Assembly (NCBI RefSeq): GCF_000002075.1
Contig: NW_004797291.1
Span: 2,442,503 to 2,506,502 of the forward strand
Source of the DNA: Aplysia californica
Taxonomy: Eukaryota; Mollusca; Gastropoda; Aplysiida; Aplysiidae
Length of the DNA: 64,000 bases
Direction of reading: 5' to 3'
Below, piece after piece: positions 40,229 to 57,494 of this stretch. Within the stretch, counting starts at the first letter, position 1, and every line of letters starts with the position of its first letter. The position numbers and the translations under genes are program-made. Below the pieces are notes generated by a model. The model saw only the letters and a program-made list of their open reading frames with translations. It had not been told where the DNA came from and searched no databases.

Positions 40229-41489
40229 CAGTCAAACTCTATAACAGTTGGACAGACGGGACCGGCAGTTTTTCCCTGTTATAACAATATAAGCAAGTCG
40301 TAACAGTTACCAAGGGAAACTACCAGTACCATTGCATCTTCAGCATACTATATGTTCGATTACTGCTGTTACTTTTCCAGTGCACTGTTTTGCTGACACT
40401 GTGACAGAATCGATCAGTGACCCCAACACTGTGGACAGGCAAAATGAAAATGTCTTGGTTGAGACAAATTTAATAATTTGACTGATCGATGGAAAGTTCA
40501 TGCTTTGCAAGATTACTGTTATACAGTGGAGTCCACTTATACTTAAACGAGTCCGGAAAAAATGAGAAGTCTGATATAAAGACACTATTCTGAAACCCCG
40601 TTTTTTCTCCTCTTTACCGTTGTAAATAAAATACTGCTATAGCGCTATCAGACAAACATGCGAGTCGGTTATAGCGGAATATTGCTGCTGCTGTGCAAGT
40701 GTATAGGCCAATTATACATAATGCAAAACCTCGCCAGTTGAGAAACTTGTTGGTGATCTAGCAAAACAAAGAATAGGAGAGCCCATGTGTGTCAACAGTG
40801 AAGGCTGGAACGACTGAGTAGGGAGGGTGTGGCATATGCAGACAAGCAGAAACCATCGCGTGATAGGCGACCTTAGGCCTAGTTTAGATTATCAAGGCCT
40901 ACTATGCCTCTCACTTCTCAGATGCGGGGATGGAGAGGTCACAGCAATGTGATGGATGGAGCGAATGTGTGACGTGCCCAAGCAGACAGAATGAACCACA
41001 GGGTGGGGTGGGGTGGGGGAAAACACAGCGGGCGAGTTAGCCCAGAGCCCTTTCTTTCTGATCGCCAACGCCGAGCTGTCAGTCCATATCGCTTGATCTA
41101 GCGCTAGAGAAAGAAACGTGATTAGATTTTTGATCAAGTAAAACCTAGAGGTCGTTTTTGAAACAAAATCATCACCAGGGGAGAAAGCAAAAGGAAATAA
41201 ACAGAACACCAAACTCATAGATTAGGCCTACTTTACAGTTTCCCATGAATTTATTACTGGATCCCTTATAGTGAGAATCTTGCTATAACGGACATTTTAC
41301 TCCGGTCCCCTCCCTCTCGTTATAACAGGATTCCACTGGATATGAGTCTGCACAAATTGAACCCAGTAACTGTTATAGTTATAGCCAGGTTCATATTACT
41401 TACGGGAATTTGATTTACCACTGTTATACATGTACATGTATAATCCAAGTTCGTGTAATAACAGAGGCTGTTATAAATGGACTGGACTG
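40229..41489 (+). mobile_element. nested TIR element (CAGTCAAACTC), second level
   Basis: Left CAGTCAAACTCTATAACAG and right CTGTTATAAATGGACTGGACTG form imperfect inverted ends with TA on both sides. It is interrupted by the family F element at 40524-41338. Confidence 0.65.
40524..41338 (+). mobile_element. MITE family F (CAGTGGAGTCCAC) copy 1, third level
   Basis: 815 bp, ends CAGTGGAGTCCACTTATAC and TATAACAGGATTCCACTG. It is about 90% alike by eye to 62522-63327. Left TA is clear; the right flank reads GA then TA. Confidence 0.88.
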
Positions 41490-41799
41490 TATAAAAAATT
41501 TTAAATTTCAACCAAAATTGACTAAGCTAAACCATTTTGTTCTATTTCAAATAGTCACTACTATTACTATTTGTGCATTAAAATTTATGTTGCTAAATTT
41601 GTGGGTTTTAGTTTTACCCAATTTTGGTAAAAATTTCTTTCTACCGAACTTTCTCGAACACCTTGATTGATTTTCTTAATATTGTTACAAACTTGACTTT
41701 CTCGTGGTAGATATTTAGTTGTTTGAATTTTGTTTGAAATTAGTGCAGAGATGACCGAGTTATTACCCTTTAGTGGGCCCTCTTTTTTTGGACACCCTT

Positions 41800-42397
41800 T
41801 ATAATAATAGTAAGACAAGACTAAGAACAATGGTACAGTTACCATCCCATTTTGTATCTGATACTTTTTAAATTTTAAATCCTAGTGCTCATAATTTTAA
41901 GTTTCAACAATATATAGTATAGGCCCTATATGGAATCAGTTTCCTTCAGTTGGTTGGAGAGTGGAAGAACTATTGTTTGTTTTCTTCTATCAAATTCTAG
42001 AGTTGCCACGATTAGCCACCATCGATTAACTTATGGGTGCAGAAATGACAAGTAAACATGTGCACGGACCATGTCAATGCGTTGTAATAAGTTATTTCTT
42101 GTTTTTAGAATTAAGGGTACACATTTTACACATGTGTATGTGTAATTCGAAAGTGGGTGCCATTTCTTTACTTTTACCATATTGGTAATTTTAATAAATC
42201 ACCAAATGTTGCTGATATTTCCTCTTCTTGTTGACCATGGTGTGACCTCTGTGAGAATAATGTCAATGCCTCTAGTGTGCTCTCTTGCTGTGCCAGAGGA
42301 ACCCGCCCTGTGCCACCACTGACCTAGTTAACAGTTAAAAGTTACAATTTTGATGGCATGGCTTACATCAGGATAGTACAAGCAGGCCTACAACAAC
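41800..42397. other. gene-free stretch
   Basis: AT-rich; nothing recognised. Confidence 0.5.
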
Positions 42398-43632
42398 TAC
42401 AATGAAATTCGGATTCAACAAAAACTCAGGCAGTGAAGGTATTTCATTACAAATGAAGTCTCCCAAATCTGCATGTTGCATTATTTGCTCGGTCAGTCAT
42501 ACAGGATAGATATCTGTAACAAACATAAGGTTCCAAGTTCCAAGCAAAAGGTCCATTTTGAAAATTGAAATGACACAGGTATGTGCATTTGAACGAATCG
42601 GTCTCTTGTTTGCACAGCTCATAATATGCAGGCATTTCAGGCACTACTTGTGACTTCTCTTTATACATTACTTGCTTTTTAAGAAAATTGAAGTTGTTTA
42701 AAATTTGATCAAATTTGTTTAAGTCAGTCACTGGCTGCAACCCCATGTTTGACAGACATAAAAAAAAGTACCGAGTGCACTAAACATCTCCACATTAACA
42801 GAGTACAATCACTATAACAAATATATGGAGCCTAATTTTTTTCAAGACAGTGAGATCTTTACAAATCAGTATTTTATTGCCTCAAACACGACGATCTGTC
42901 GTTATTTCGACAAAAACACCGAGCGTTGACCCGGCGGCACGCACCGGCCCCCGCGGCGAGCGAGTCGGCTCTATACTGTAGTGTACCCCGCGTGCGGGGT
43001 CACATGCTTTCTGAGTCTCGCGGAAGGATTGATGAAAAATAATTCCAAGTTAATAACTTTATTCTAATAGAAAAGGAACTGATCTTTTAATTGATACCAG
43101 TTATAAGTCGGTATTATACATATTTTGTGTAAAAAGGGATACTTTTAACATTTTGACGGTATTTTTAAAAGCTTTCTATAAAGACGCCAAAGGCTAAACT
43201 TATATCACGGGAAAGCTCGTTTAAAGCTCTACAGTTCTCCGCCAATGAAAAGACGGTATTTAATCATCCCTCGTTCCGCGAAGCATTTGAATGCACGCGT
43301 GTCAATTTTTCAACCGGCCGACCTCGCATTCCGACAGCGAGGGGCTTCGCTTTCGTCAGCGATTCTCCAGCTCCTAATAATCGGACATATAAACAACTTA
43401 CACCATTGTAACGAAGAAAAGCTGAACTTTTACAAGGTGTACGGCACTTGGTGTTTTATAGCGAAAGAGCAAAGAAACAGCGATCGGAATTACCCCGATT
43501 TTACCGATACCACGCGGTCGGAAGGCCACGAGTGCCCGCGAGGCCGTGTTTACGCTACCTACTATAACGAACACTCGGATTCAACGAGATTTTAGGTCAG
43601 GCCCGGCGACCTCGTTGAATCCCAGTTTTTTT
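42398..43632 (+). mobile_element. long diverged relative of MITE family E
   Basis: The left portion has ATTCGGATTCAAC and, at 42585-42670, GAACGAATCGGTC with GGCATTTCAGGCACTAC, matching 49217-49315. The right end CGGCGACCTCGTTGAATCC matches 49390-49405. The middle (42880-43560) is GC-rich and absent from the 808-bp copy. Ends are degraded. Confidence 0.5.
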
Positions 43633-46274
43633 AGTTATGTGCCTATAAATTATAAAGACAAAAATCAGCCCAATATTGGTCATGGTACTAAAAATGTTAC
43701 ATTAAGTTGTTTAACTAGGCTGGGGAACTCATTCATTCTCTGCCCTTCTCCACATCAATGTCTGGTTGTATGTTGTGGTGCTTTCCAAAAAGAAACTATC
43801 AAGACCTACAGAACAAGCCAAGAATCAGGCTGCTTTGGTATTTTGTATTTGATTGGCGATGATTTAAACTTTCCGTAGTCGGCCGTGATGCTGTCAGTCA
43901 CCAATAAGGTCAAATTCAAGGTATCCATTACTCCACTTAAATTGTCTTTGAGCACTTTCTATGGCTCTATCATCGGGACAAATGAGGTCCAGCTCAGTAC
44001 AAAATGCAACTGCCTACAGCTATACCGGCAGAAGGGTTACATGCTAAGACTCAAGATTGAAGTGCCAACACTTTCCTACGTCTAACAGTGTGTAAGTCAG
44101 TCAGTACACAAATACCATGTCAGCACTATCACAAACAAGTGCAGTTAAAATTCAATTATTTTTTTTTACCTACTATTAATTACTATACACTATACCATCA
44201 CATTTATTGATTGAATGTTTGGAAAAATATATAGACATAGATCTCTTGAGGTGTTTTATTATTTAATAACATCGGCACAATTTAGAGATATCATAATATT
44301 CATAATGTAGTTTATGTAGGAGGAAGGCTTCCAACCCTGCCTGCCAGGCGAACCCAGGTTGAGACGGAGGGGAATACATCATGCACAAACATTAATTATT
44401 TAATGTAATTAAAGATGTCTATGTCATCCCAATACGTAGAAGAAACACCGAGATAGTAGCCTACTCAAAATATTTCTTCCCACTCGGGAACCAGACTTGG
44501 TTCTCCAGTCCTGCTTTCTGATGCGAAGCATCGAACCATAGACGCCAGTTTCATTTAGATTGTTGTTAATGTTTCACATCATATTAATTCATTATTCAGA
44601 TGACAAAGAAGAGGTCTTCATCAACTCTGTCCGACAGGACCAACCTGAGCTGTCTGGGATACAGCCTCCCAATACTCCATAAATTAACTCCCCCACTTGG
44701 GAATAATAAAACATGCCCGCCGCATGCAATCAGAATACGATAGACTTAGACACCAGAACCACCACATTCCATTCTCTTCTAAACGCTTGAGACTCAAAAG
44801 TCGAAGTCGTAGGCTTACAAGTACAGAGGAAACCTGATACAATAAAACACAGGGATGGTTGGACCAGAGAAAAAGTCCTGTTATAGCCTATATCAGAAAT
44901 GCAATGGAAGTAAGCATTTGTGGATTAATCTAGATAAATGTCAACACTCTTTGTGACTTGACGTAGACTTTAAATAATCAAGCACAATGAAGACATACGT
45001 CAGACGATGCATGACTGGGACAGAAACGGAACAGAAATAAAGCAGATGAATACGATTGACAAATAAGGGAAATAATAATAATGGACACAAGGAACAGATA
45101 CGAATGATGGCACATACATGTGGTCTTGTAGCTACCGAATGATATTCCTCTATAAACAAGTACCCACAAAAAGCCCTCTCTCGCTTCCCCTCATGGCTGA
45201 AAGCACTGACAGGTTCAAAAACCTGAAATCCGAATTAATAAAATGTCTACGCCTGAAAATTACACGCATTAAGAAACATCGTCTGATAAAACACACATTC
45301 CATCAAGATACATGTAGCACAGGTACTTTCATCAATGCATTCCTTTGAAAACAATCCATCCAACCGGGTTCTGGGTCCGCAAAACACTACAGCAATGTGC
45401 TATTCCTGGATGTTAATATTTTTCACAGACGTATTTTATCACAATCCTCACTGAGACTGAGACACACATTTTTTTTATTTTAAAGAGCGTGTCACTGTCA
45501 CAGTCCACATTTTAAAAAATACAACAGTGGATTCTTGCTAAATATGAGTTCAGCAATGGTGCATGGCACTTGTGTACACATTATTTGGGGCTGTAGGTTG
45601 GACTGTTGCAGCTGATGGTGAAATCGGCTGGACATAGAAATCTTTTCGTAATGTACGAATTTTGCGATGCACAAATTCTAGGCTGCACCAAGGAAGATAA
45701 CGAAGTTAGACTATCAGGTCAAAATTTACATGAATTATGCCCCCTGATGCTTAATTGTTTTAATTTTAATGCTGTAGTCCTCAATCTTAACTGAAATCAT
45801 TTGGCTTGACATAGAAATAGCTATAACTTAAATAACTATAACCTGCCCCTTTTCAAACCAGCAAAACATTGCTTGTTCCACTTCCCTCTACTTTATCAGC
45901 TTTTGCCTTTTCGTCCCTGTTTCAGCACTATAGGATAGGCCTAATTCTCAATACAATGTACTTTCCATCCGGTGTTGTTGTTTTTTGTTCGGAATCTCAA
46001 ACGTGTTGCAGATTGGGTTTTAATATTGATTTTTCGTCCACCTCTGCTAGGATCAGCCGTTTGTCCTTTAACCGAGAAGTCTTGGTACGTTTCTTTTGCT
46101 CTGCTATGGTTCATTCTCTTCTAAAAACAACTTCACCTAGACCTAACTGTACCGAACATGGGCAAGCTGCTGCATAGTGCGTAGTCTCTATTTGAAGAGA
46201 AAGCGCTGACAGTGACACACCGGCTACCGGCTACATGCCTTCACAAGCAGACTCTCCGCTCGCATTATATATAA
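43633..46274. other. gene-free stretch
   Basis: No supported gene. Short open frames (for example 43885-44085 and 45118-45348) lack known motifs, splice context or repeats that would support coding. Confidence 0.5.
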
Positions 46275-46690
46275 ACAAAATCTGCCACTCTATGAAATCT
46301 AAAAATCTGGATCAACGACAAATCACCAAGGTGACTAGCCAGCTGAATAAAACATTTTCCAAGGGTGTCCATAAATATATTATATTCCATGTATAGGCCC
46401 TCTGCGCGCGCGCTGTGTGTGTGCGTTTTATTATTTTTTTAAATTCTGAAGTACATGTATCACACGTCAAGGACTCCTTGTCCAAGTGTCTACCCCCCCC
46501 CCCCCCCCCCCTCGTAAGCCTCGAAAGACGCTTCAACCAGTGTGCATGAACTTTAATTGACCCCGTCAACGGACTGTCCCTGACACGCGCGAAACTCGCA
46601 CGCCGACGTCATGTCACAGGATGCAAACGCACCACTGAAAGTTTTACTCACGGGTCTTGATGACGGGCCCGATTTATCAGAACTTGGACT
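46275..46690 (-). mobile_element. relative of the CAGACCTGCC element
   Basis: Left CTGCCACTCTATGAAATC corresponds to the inverted right end of 20464-23485. The right part shares TGACGGGCCCGA, GTCATGTCAC and GACCCCGTCAAC with 20910-21060 and 18985-19110. Contains a poly-C run of about 19 at 46494-46512. Confidence 0.6.
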
Positions 46691-46762
46691 TGGAGAACGC
46701 TTGTTTTGAAAGTGACAGCAGTAGGCCTACTATTACTATGAATAATATTGATCATTTGTATG

Positions 46763-47570
46763 CAGTGGCGGTGGGTGGACCAAGATTTGGGTGGGGCTTC
46801 TTAGGTTTCTTCCACTTCTTTACCACCAAAAAGCAAGCAATAAGAACAGAACAGTGATGATTTTTCTATACTCACGGCGAGGCGCGAGCCACGGCATTTT
46901 GAGAACCATTCAAACGAGAAGAGTCACCTTTGTCTTCCATCTCTTTGTTCTACGTTAAATTCTTCGGGATGGTGGGGACGCAGCCGTTTCACCTCCTACT
47001 TTCTCTAATTAGTTTTTATCTGATGAAAAAGTTGCATCAAAAATGGTTTTATGTAATTAATAACTGTTAAATATCAGCGGCACAAACACACAGCACTCCA
47101 AACACATACCGTCTAGGAGGTGGATTGGGTCGTGTAAAGTCGTGTTGTTGCGGAAAATAGAACGCGCCTAACAAAGGCCCAATGGGCGCATAGGTCTGTG
47201 TCACTGGGGGAAAGTGTATCGTAAACTGTAACCCCATTTTCAGGGCTGGGAGAGCGTGAGCCGTCTGTGCAGTGTTATTTTTTCCAGCCTTCTACCTTCG
47301 TACAAGAGGGGTTTCATTAAGGAGGGACCGTGTGAACGGGCTGGTTGATTGCTGAGCCCGAAAGACATTTGATTGGCTGTTAGGTTACTATAGTTGTAAG
47401 CCGTGACAACAGTGATTGGATAAACGAGCAAGCCGCCAAGTTGATCACTCTGTGTTTATTGCGGGCGATCAGACAGTTTCAACTGCTTATTTCCTTATTT
47501 TCATTTGCCTTGGGATAGACTTGGGGAGGGGGGCTCAAGCCCGTGAGCCCTTCACTACCCACCGCCACTG
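46763..47570 (+). mobile_element. non-autonomous hAT-like element (CAGTGGCGGTGGGT)
   Basis: 808 bp with inverted ends CAGTGGCGGTGGGT and ACCCACCGCCACTG. Flanks TTTGTATG (left) and TTTGTGTATG (right) resemble an 8-bp duplication with a later GT insertion. The CAGTGGCG terminus and 8-bp duplication fit hAT. No transposase. Confidence 0.8.
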
Positions 47571-48606
47571 TTTGTGTATGCCGCAATTGAAACAGCTATC
47601 AGGCCATCATCGGAGAATTCTGAAATTACGGGTCCGGTAGCCTGACAACTTGAACTATAGACTACACCGCAACTAAAGTGAGCGGGCTCGATCTAGATTT
47701 AGATCTACCGCTGAACACTCCTGTGTCGTATGAAACAATGAAACAAACATGTCCTTGGCCTACACCCAGGCTACACTACTCGTGTGGGCCTATTGAGAGG
47801 TCAAGACCTTCACTCCTACCCCCCCCCCCCCCTCTCTCTCTCTCTCTCTCCACGGCTTCATCGGTAAAACGAAATTTGCAGCCGTCTATATGTCTGCTTG
47901 TAATCAGATCTACCCTCGATGTCGCCGATTTTTCCCCTCGCTATATAGGTGTATGAATTTTCACGTCTTTGTGAGTGTTCTAACAAACAGAATAATATAG
48001 GCTCCACATCAAACGACCCACAGACATGAACCAAAGATGTCAAAACCAGCCACAATTTGCAAAATATGGCTAAACCTGGGCAAATCACAGAGCGGTTTTG
48101 CCAGATGAAAAACATCGAGGTCGTTGGCCTAGTGTTTACTGCGACATAGATCAAATTGGGTTATAAGTTATTTCTGGGCTTGCAACGCTCATTTTGGCCA
48201 GTAGGGCAAGCTGAGACAGACCAGCAACGTAACCAAATGCAAAGAGCTAGAGACTGGATGGGGAGAATGACTACTTCCGAAATGCATATATATGAAGTCG
48301 ACAATATGTCCCAAACCGGAAAAGTTGGAAAGCTCATTTTCAAAAGCCGGAAAACTTTTACCCATGCTTCACCCGTTGCGTGTGTGCTTGCAGTGCAGTG
48401 GCGTGGCTTGCTCCATCACTACGTCACTCTCTCTTACTTTTTAGGGATTTTACCCATTGTTAACGAGCTTTTGTCACTGCTATTACTATTATTATGCTAT
48501 AACCAATTGGGCTCCGATGAGGCCCTGAACTTATTGCCGATAACTTTTCATAGAGACAAAGAGTAGGAAAAAACAGCGATTTAAAAAATCCCTGTTATTT
48601 GTTATA
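47571..48606. other. gene-free stretch with poly-C/CT tract
   Basis: Contains a C run and (CT)n at about 47819-47850. Nothing else recognised. Confidence 0.5.
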
Positions 48607-48608
48607 TA

Positions 48609-49416
48609 CAGTGGAACTCGGATTCAGCGAGGGGAGATAAATTCCTCCCCGGTTTTTTTTTCTTCTTTATAATCAATAAAAATAACCCGGATTCAACGAG
48701 CACTTAAATCAGCGAGCTCGGATTCAACCAGGTCGCTTCCAGGGTGAACGTGGCTTCACTCATTTTTCTCCCAGAACGAACTTTATCTATTCCCGGAAAC
48801 CATCCATTGCAACTGTATCGTGAACTATGCTATGATTTTCTTAGCCAATTGCATGAGACCAATCAGCGGCCTTTTTTCATACCAACACAATATTAATATG
48901 CGTTGTTGGCATGTGCACATGTCTGGCGCGTTTCGGGGTTGGATGGGCGGCCTGCACACGGGTGACTGTGTACTGTACTGTGTGTGTGTCGCGGAAAGGG
49001 GAGGGGCACTAGTGTTCCGGGCGTTAAACGTCGCAGATACAAACGCGTCAGTCTTTTTTTACCCCCGGCAACTGATCATCATTCCAATGATAAGCTAGTC
49101 TTGACGAAGATCTACGTATTGAATTGTGTGCTGGTCTATGGAATCATAAGTTGCCGTCTGCTAGGCTCTACACAGCAAAACAACTTTTAGTCCAAACAAT
49201 CGAGATGACTCGGGCGTGCATTTGATTTTGAACGAATCGGTCTTTTTTTCATGTGTAGGCATTTCAGGCACTACATGTACTTATTACTTCTCTTTACACA
49301 TTACTTGCTCAGTGCCTGTAATTATCAACACAAAACCTCATGTTTGCTATACGAACACTCGATTCAACGAGATTTTCGGTCAGGTCCGGCGACCTCGTTG
49401 AATCCGAGTTCTACTG
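48609..49416 (+). mobile_element. MITE family E (CAGTGGAACTCGG), complete copy
   Basis: 808 bp, ends CAGTGGAACTCGGATTCAGC and TTGAATCCGAGTTCTACTG, TA duplications at 48607-48608 and 49417-49418. GATTCAACGAG/GATTCAGCGAG words recur near the left end. Non-coding. Confidence 0.9.
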
Positions 49417-49418
49417 TA

Positions 49419-50283
49419 CCATGGTTACCACTGTACAACCTCGTACAAGAAAAAGTCTAGTTTTACCCACTACAACAACATACAAACTACACGTAATTAA
49501 ACTATTTTCACTTGTTTCATTGAATCATTAAGGGGGTGTAGCTATGGTCAACACCCAAATGCTATAGTTTTTGGTCTAATGCTTGCTTTTCTGCATCAAA
49601 GGTGGTGACATAGTACAAAAAAAGGTTACCAAGCAAATAATTCAAGATTTTAGCAATAATAATCTCGAGCCATCAAAAATAAAGGATTGATTCAGCATTT
49701 TCAAAACCAATTTTACATTTTGTCAATCATCAACATGCTTCAAGATAGAAGCCTAACATTTGGCATGGCGATTACTGCTGGTAGGTAGAATAACCTTACA
49801 GTAGGGCCAAATTTGAAATTTCTGTACTGACTTGTGAGCCTTACAGTCCTGCACTACATTCAGGTCTCCAATATTTTATGATTTTGTAAAATAAAAAGGC
49901 CTAAAATTTCAAATGAGTACCATAAAAAGAAAAATGCTACTGTAAGGTTATAGAAAAATGTGTATAAAAGATTGTGTGCAAATTTGAAACAATTCTGACA
50001 GTAACTTTCTGAGATCTACTCAATATAGTGTTGCAACCTGGTCAGATAAACAATTCTGAGAGAACTGCAAAGAGAGATAATTTTTGGTGAAGATTTTCCT
50101 ACCTCTCTCAAATGCATTTTCCAGCTATTTCTAAGTTTGATAAGGAATTAGGCTTCTACTTCTAAAGATGGATCCTTGATATTGATAACTATTAAGATAC
50201 TCCCAAATCCGAAAACTGATATTTTTTTCAAAATTTTTACTGATCTGACCAGTGGATCCCCTTAATTGTTCCAGTTGCAGGTA
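49419..50283. other. gene-free stretch
   Basis: AT-rich, nothing recognised. Confidence 0.5.
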
Positions 50284-50451
50284 CAGTGGAACAGGGCTAT
50301 AGCGGGACTTACGACTTACGTTCTAGAAGAAAAATCCTGCTGTGGGAGTGGAAGAGTTCCTGCTGTAGTATAATTTACTCTATAACTAATAAGGAATGCA
50401 AATTCCATAGGAATGAATTCGGTAAGGTCCCGCTATAGTCCTGTTCTACTG
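50284..50451 (+). mobile_element. 168-bp MITE (CAGTGGAACAGGGC)
   Basis: Ends CAGTGGAACAGGGCTATAGC and GCTATAGTCCTGTTCTACTG are inverted repeats; TA lies on both sides. The smallest complete CAGT/TA element in the window. Confidence 0.9.
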
Positions 50452-50540
50452 TACAAGCCTTCCCACCCCATAGAAAGTTGAAAAAGACAAAAGTGGTGAC
50501 AGACCAAGATTACATTCAGTTTCAGTCACCAGTTAAAAAA

Positions 50541-50692
50541 TGTGTGTCACCAAAGTGCATCAAGTTCAAGCCTCCCCCCTCCCAAGAGTTTGGCAGATAA
50601 AAATGTGTAGGCCACATGTGTGTCACCAAAGTGCATCAAGTTCAAGCCTCCCCCCTCCCAAGAGTTTGGCAGATAAAAATGTGTAGGCCACA
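50541..50692. repeat. perfect 76-bp tandem duplication
   Basis: Two identical 76-bp units, 50541-50616 and 50617-50692, beginning TGTGTGTCACCAAAGTGC. Either very recent or an assembly artefact. Confidence 0.9.
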
Positions 50693-50699
50693 CCCTCAA

Positions 50700-51090
50700 C
50701 CCGAGATTACTCAAATGGGCTCACCCAGCGCGTGTCACGTGGGTGCAGTTCGCAATTCTTTTGTTTCAAACCATCAACTTAGGCTCACTGTGTGTCAAGT
50801 GGGGGCAATTCGCCATTCTTTGGTTTCAAGTCATCAACTCGGGCTTACACCGAGTCATATGGGTGCAGTTTGCCATTCTATGGTATACTTAACTCAGGTT
50901 TACCATGTTTACCTGGGTGCAGTTTCATTCGTTCATACCATCAACTCAGGGTTATCGGTACTCACACTGTGTCAAATGGGTGCAGCCTGCCTTTCTTTTA
51001 TTTTCATCAACTTAAGCTTACTGTGTGTCAAGTGGGAAAATTCGCCATGTTTATTCCATATGCTAATGCTCTGCTTTCCTGTCCCAACAG
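50700..51090. repeat. 63-bp degenerate minisatellite, about six copies
   Basis: Units around CATCAACTCAGGCTTAC, GTGTCAAGTGGGTGCAG and TTCGCCATTCTTTGG repeat at about 63 bp. As 63 is a multiple of three, a long frame (50616-51158) stays open across it; that alone does not make a gene. Confidence 0.75.
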
Positions 51091-51529
51091 TAATGAGGCA
51101 AGTCATGAGGATACCGCTTGCTGTAGCATTACAGGGACAAAATTTCCTCCCCATTTAAAATGTACTTGATCTAGAGCACTCGCATCATGCTCATGGGTCA
51201 ATATGCAAGTAATCGAATCAATACTTTGGGTCCATAAAACCTCTTGAATTTGATGAGGCTGGTCATAAAAATCTCCATTGTATCTGGAATTGTGCCACAC
51301 TGGCAACATACTAAAATCATTCGCACTTCAATATCAGTACAAACGCTTCTCTGCAAGAATACCACCGAAGAGGATTCTAGATCTTTAAATTATATTGACC
51401 CCCATAATCCAACATTTCTCTGCAACACAAAGCTATTTCTATCAAAACAAAACTGACATAGCCAAGAGATTGAAAATCTCTATAGGGTAACAAAAAAATA
51501 GAAAAAGACCAGGATATCTGTAAGACGAA

Positions 51530-51535
51530 TTTATT
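51530..51535 (-). terminator. RPS9 polyadenylation signal
   Basis: AATAAA on the minus strand (TTTATT on plus) 38 bp past the RPS9 stop codon, a position typical of the short 3' UTRs of ribosomal protein genes. Confidence 0.75.
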
Positions 51536-51572
51536 CAGACATCAACATTCAACATGTTGCAAAGTCCACTGC

Positions 51573-56768
<5,196 letters not shown>

Positions 56769-56781
56769 TGTGGATTTTCAC

Positions 56782-57263
56782 CTGAAATAGGTAAACAGGT
56801 ATAATATTTAGGCTATTTGCAGAGCTGCCAACCGTATGCCCCCAGAGAGCGTATTTGTGGGATATTTCGGCAATTGTAAGATTTTACATGATCTCAAAGT
56901 TTCAGCACCCAGACCTGGTAGAGTGTGTGTGCGACATGCGGCCGAACGTAGAACCAACCTGATTAGCACACACACACACTGTCACACACGCAGGCCACTC
57001 GATTCGTAAATAAACCAAAAAAAGTTATTCTCTAGATCTAGAATCTAGATCAAGCTATCCGCTCACCAGAAGGAGTCCTGCAGAGGAAAGGCACTTAAGG
57101 CCTACTTCACTGTGACAAGGTCTACTGGGCAAACTTGGCCTATACAAGATTGAAGAGTTACGGCTACGGTTAGGGTTTAGATCTAGATCTAGGTAGATTA
57201 TCGCTTACTGTATATCGCACCACAGGATGTACTCTAGATTCTAGATCTAGTTTTTTGTTTTTT
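56782..57263. other. intron or upstream region of RPS9
   Basis: No gene. AGATCT words at 57030-57050, 57176-57192 and 57236-57250. Confidence 0.45.
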
Positions 57264-57350
57264 TAACATCATTTTTTAACTTTATTTAGGTCAACGGATC
57301 CGTTTGGTCATTTTGATCGTCCACAACGATACAGTATTCAGAAAGAGAGG

Positions 57351-57354
<4 letters not shown>

Positions 57355-57398
<44 letters not shown>

Positions 57399-57472
57399 AC
57401 GAGTAGATCTTGCGAGAACTGGGGACGAGTAGATCTTGTGAGAACTGGGGACGAGTAGATCTTGCGAGAACT
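57355..57472. repeat. GA microsatellite and three 26-bp tandem units
   Basis: (GA)n from about 57355 to 57392, then three near-identical 26-bp units starting GGGGACGAGTAGATCTTGCG at 57395, 57421 and 57447. Confidence 0.9.
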
Positions 57473-57494
57473 TCTGGTCAAAACAAAATGGCGG

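Larger units (their letters stand above)
40068..41799 (+). mobile_element. long-TIR element hosting two nested elements
   Basis: The left end GGGGTGTCTAAAATAAAAGA and the right end TCTTTTTTTGGACACCC are inverted. The similarity continues inward for roughly 100-150 bp (AATAACTCAGTTATCTTTGC against the reverse complement near 41730-41765, AATAACTCGGTCATCTCTGC). Inside lies 40229-41489, which in turn holds 40524-41338. Superfamily is unresolved; no coding region. Confidence 0.7.

Noticed and set aside
43245-43595. 116-codon plus-strand frame
   Set aside because: Lies in the middle of a degraded inverted-repeat element and shows no domain.
50700-51090. CRISPR-like array
   Set aside because: Contiguous degenerate units without constant repeats and unique spacers, in a eukaryotic genome.
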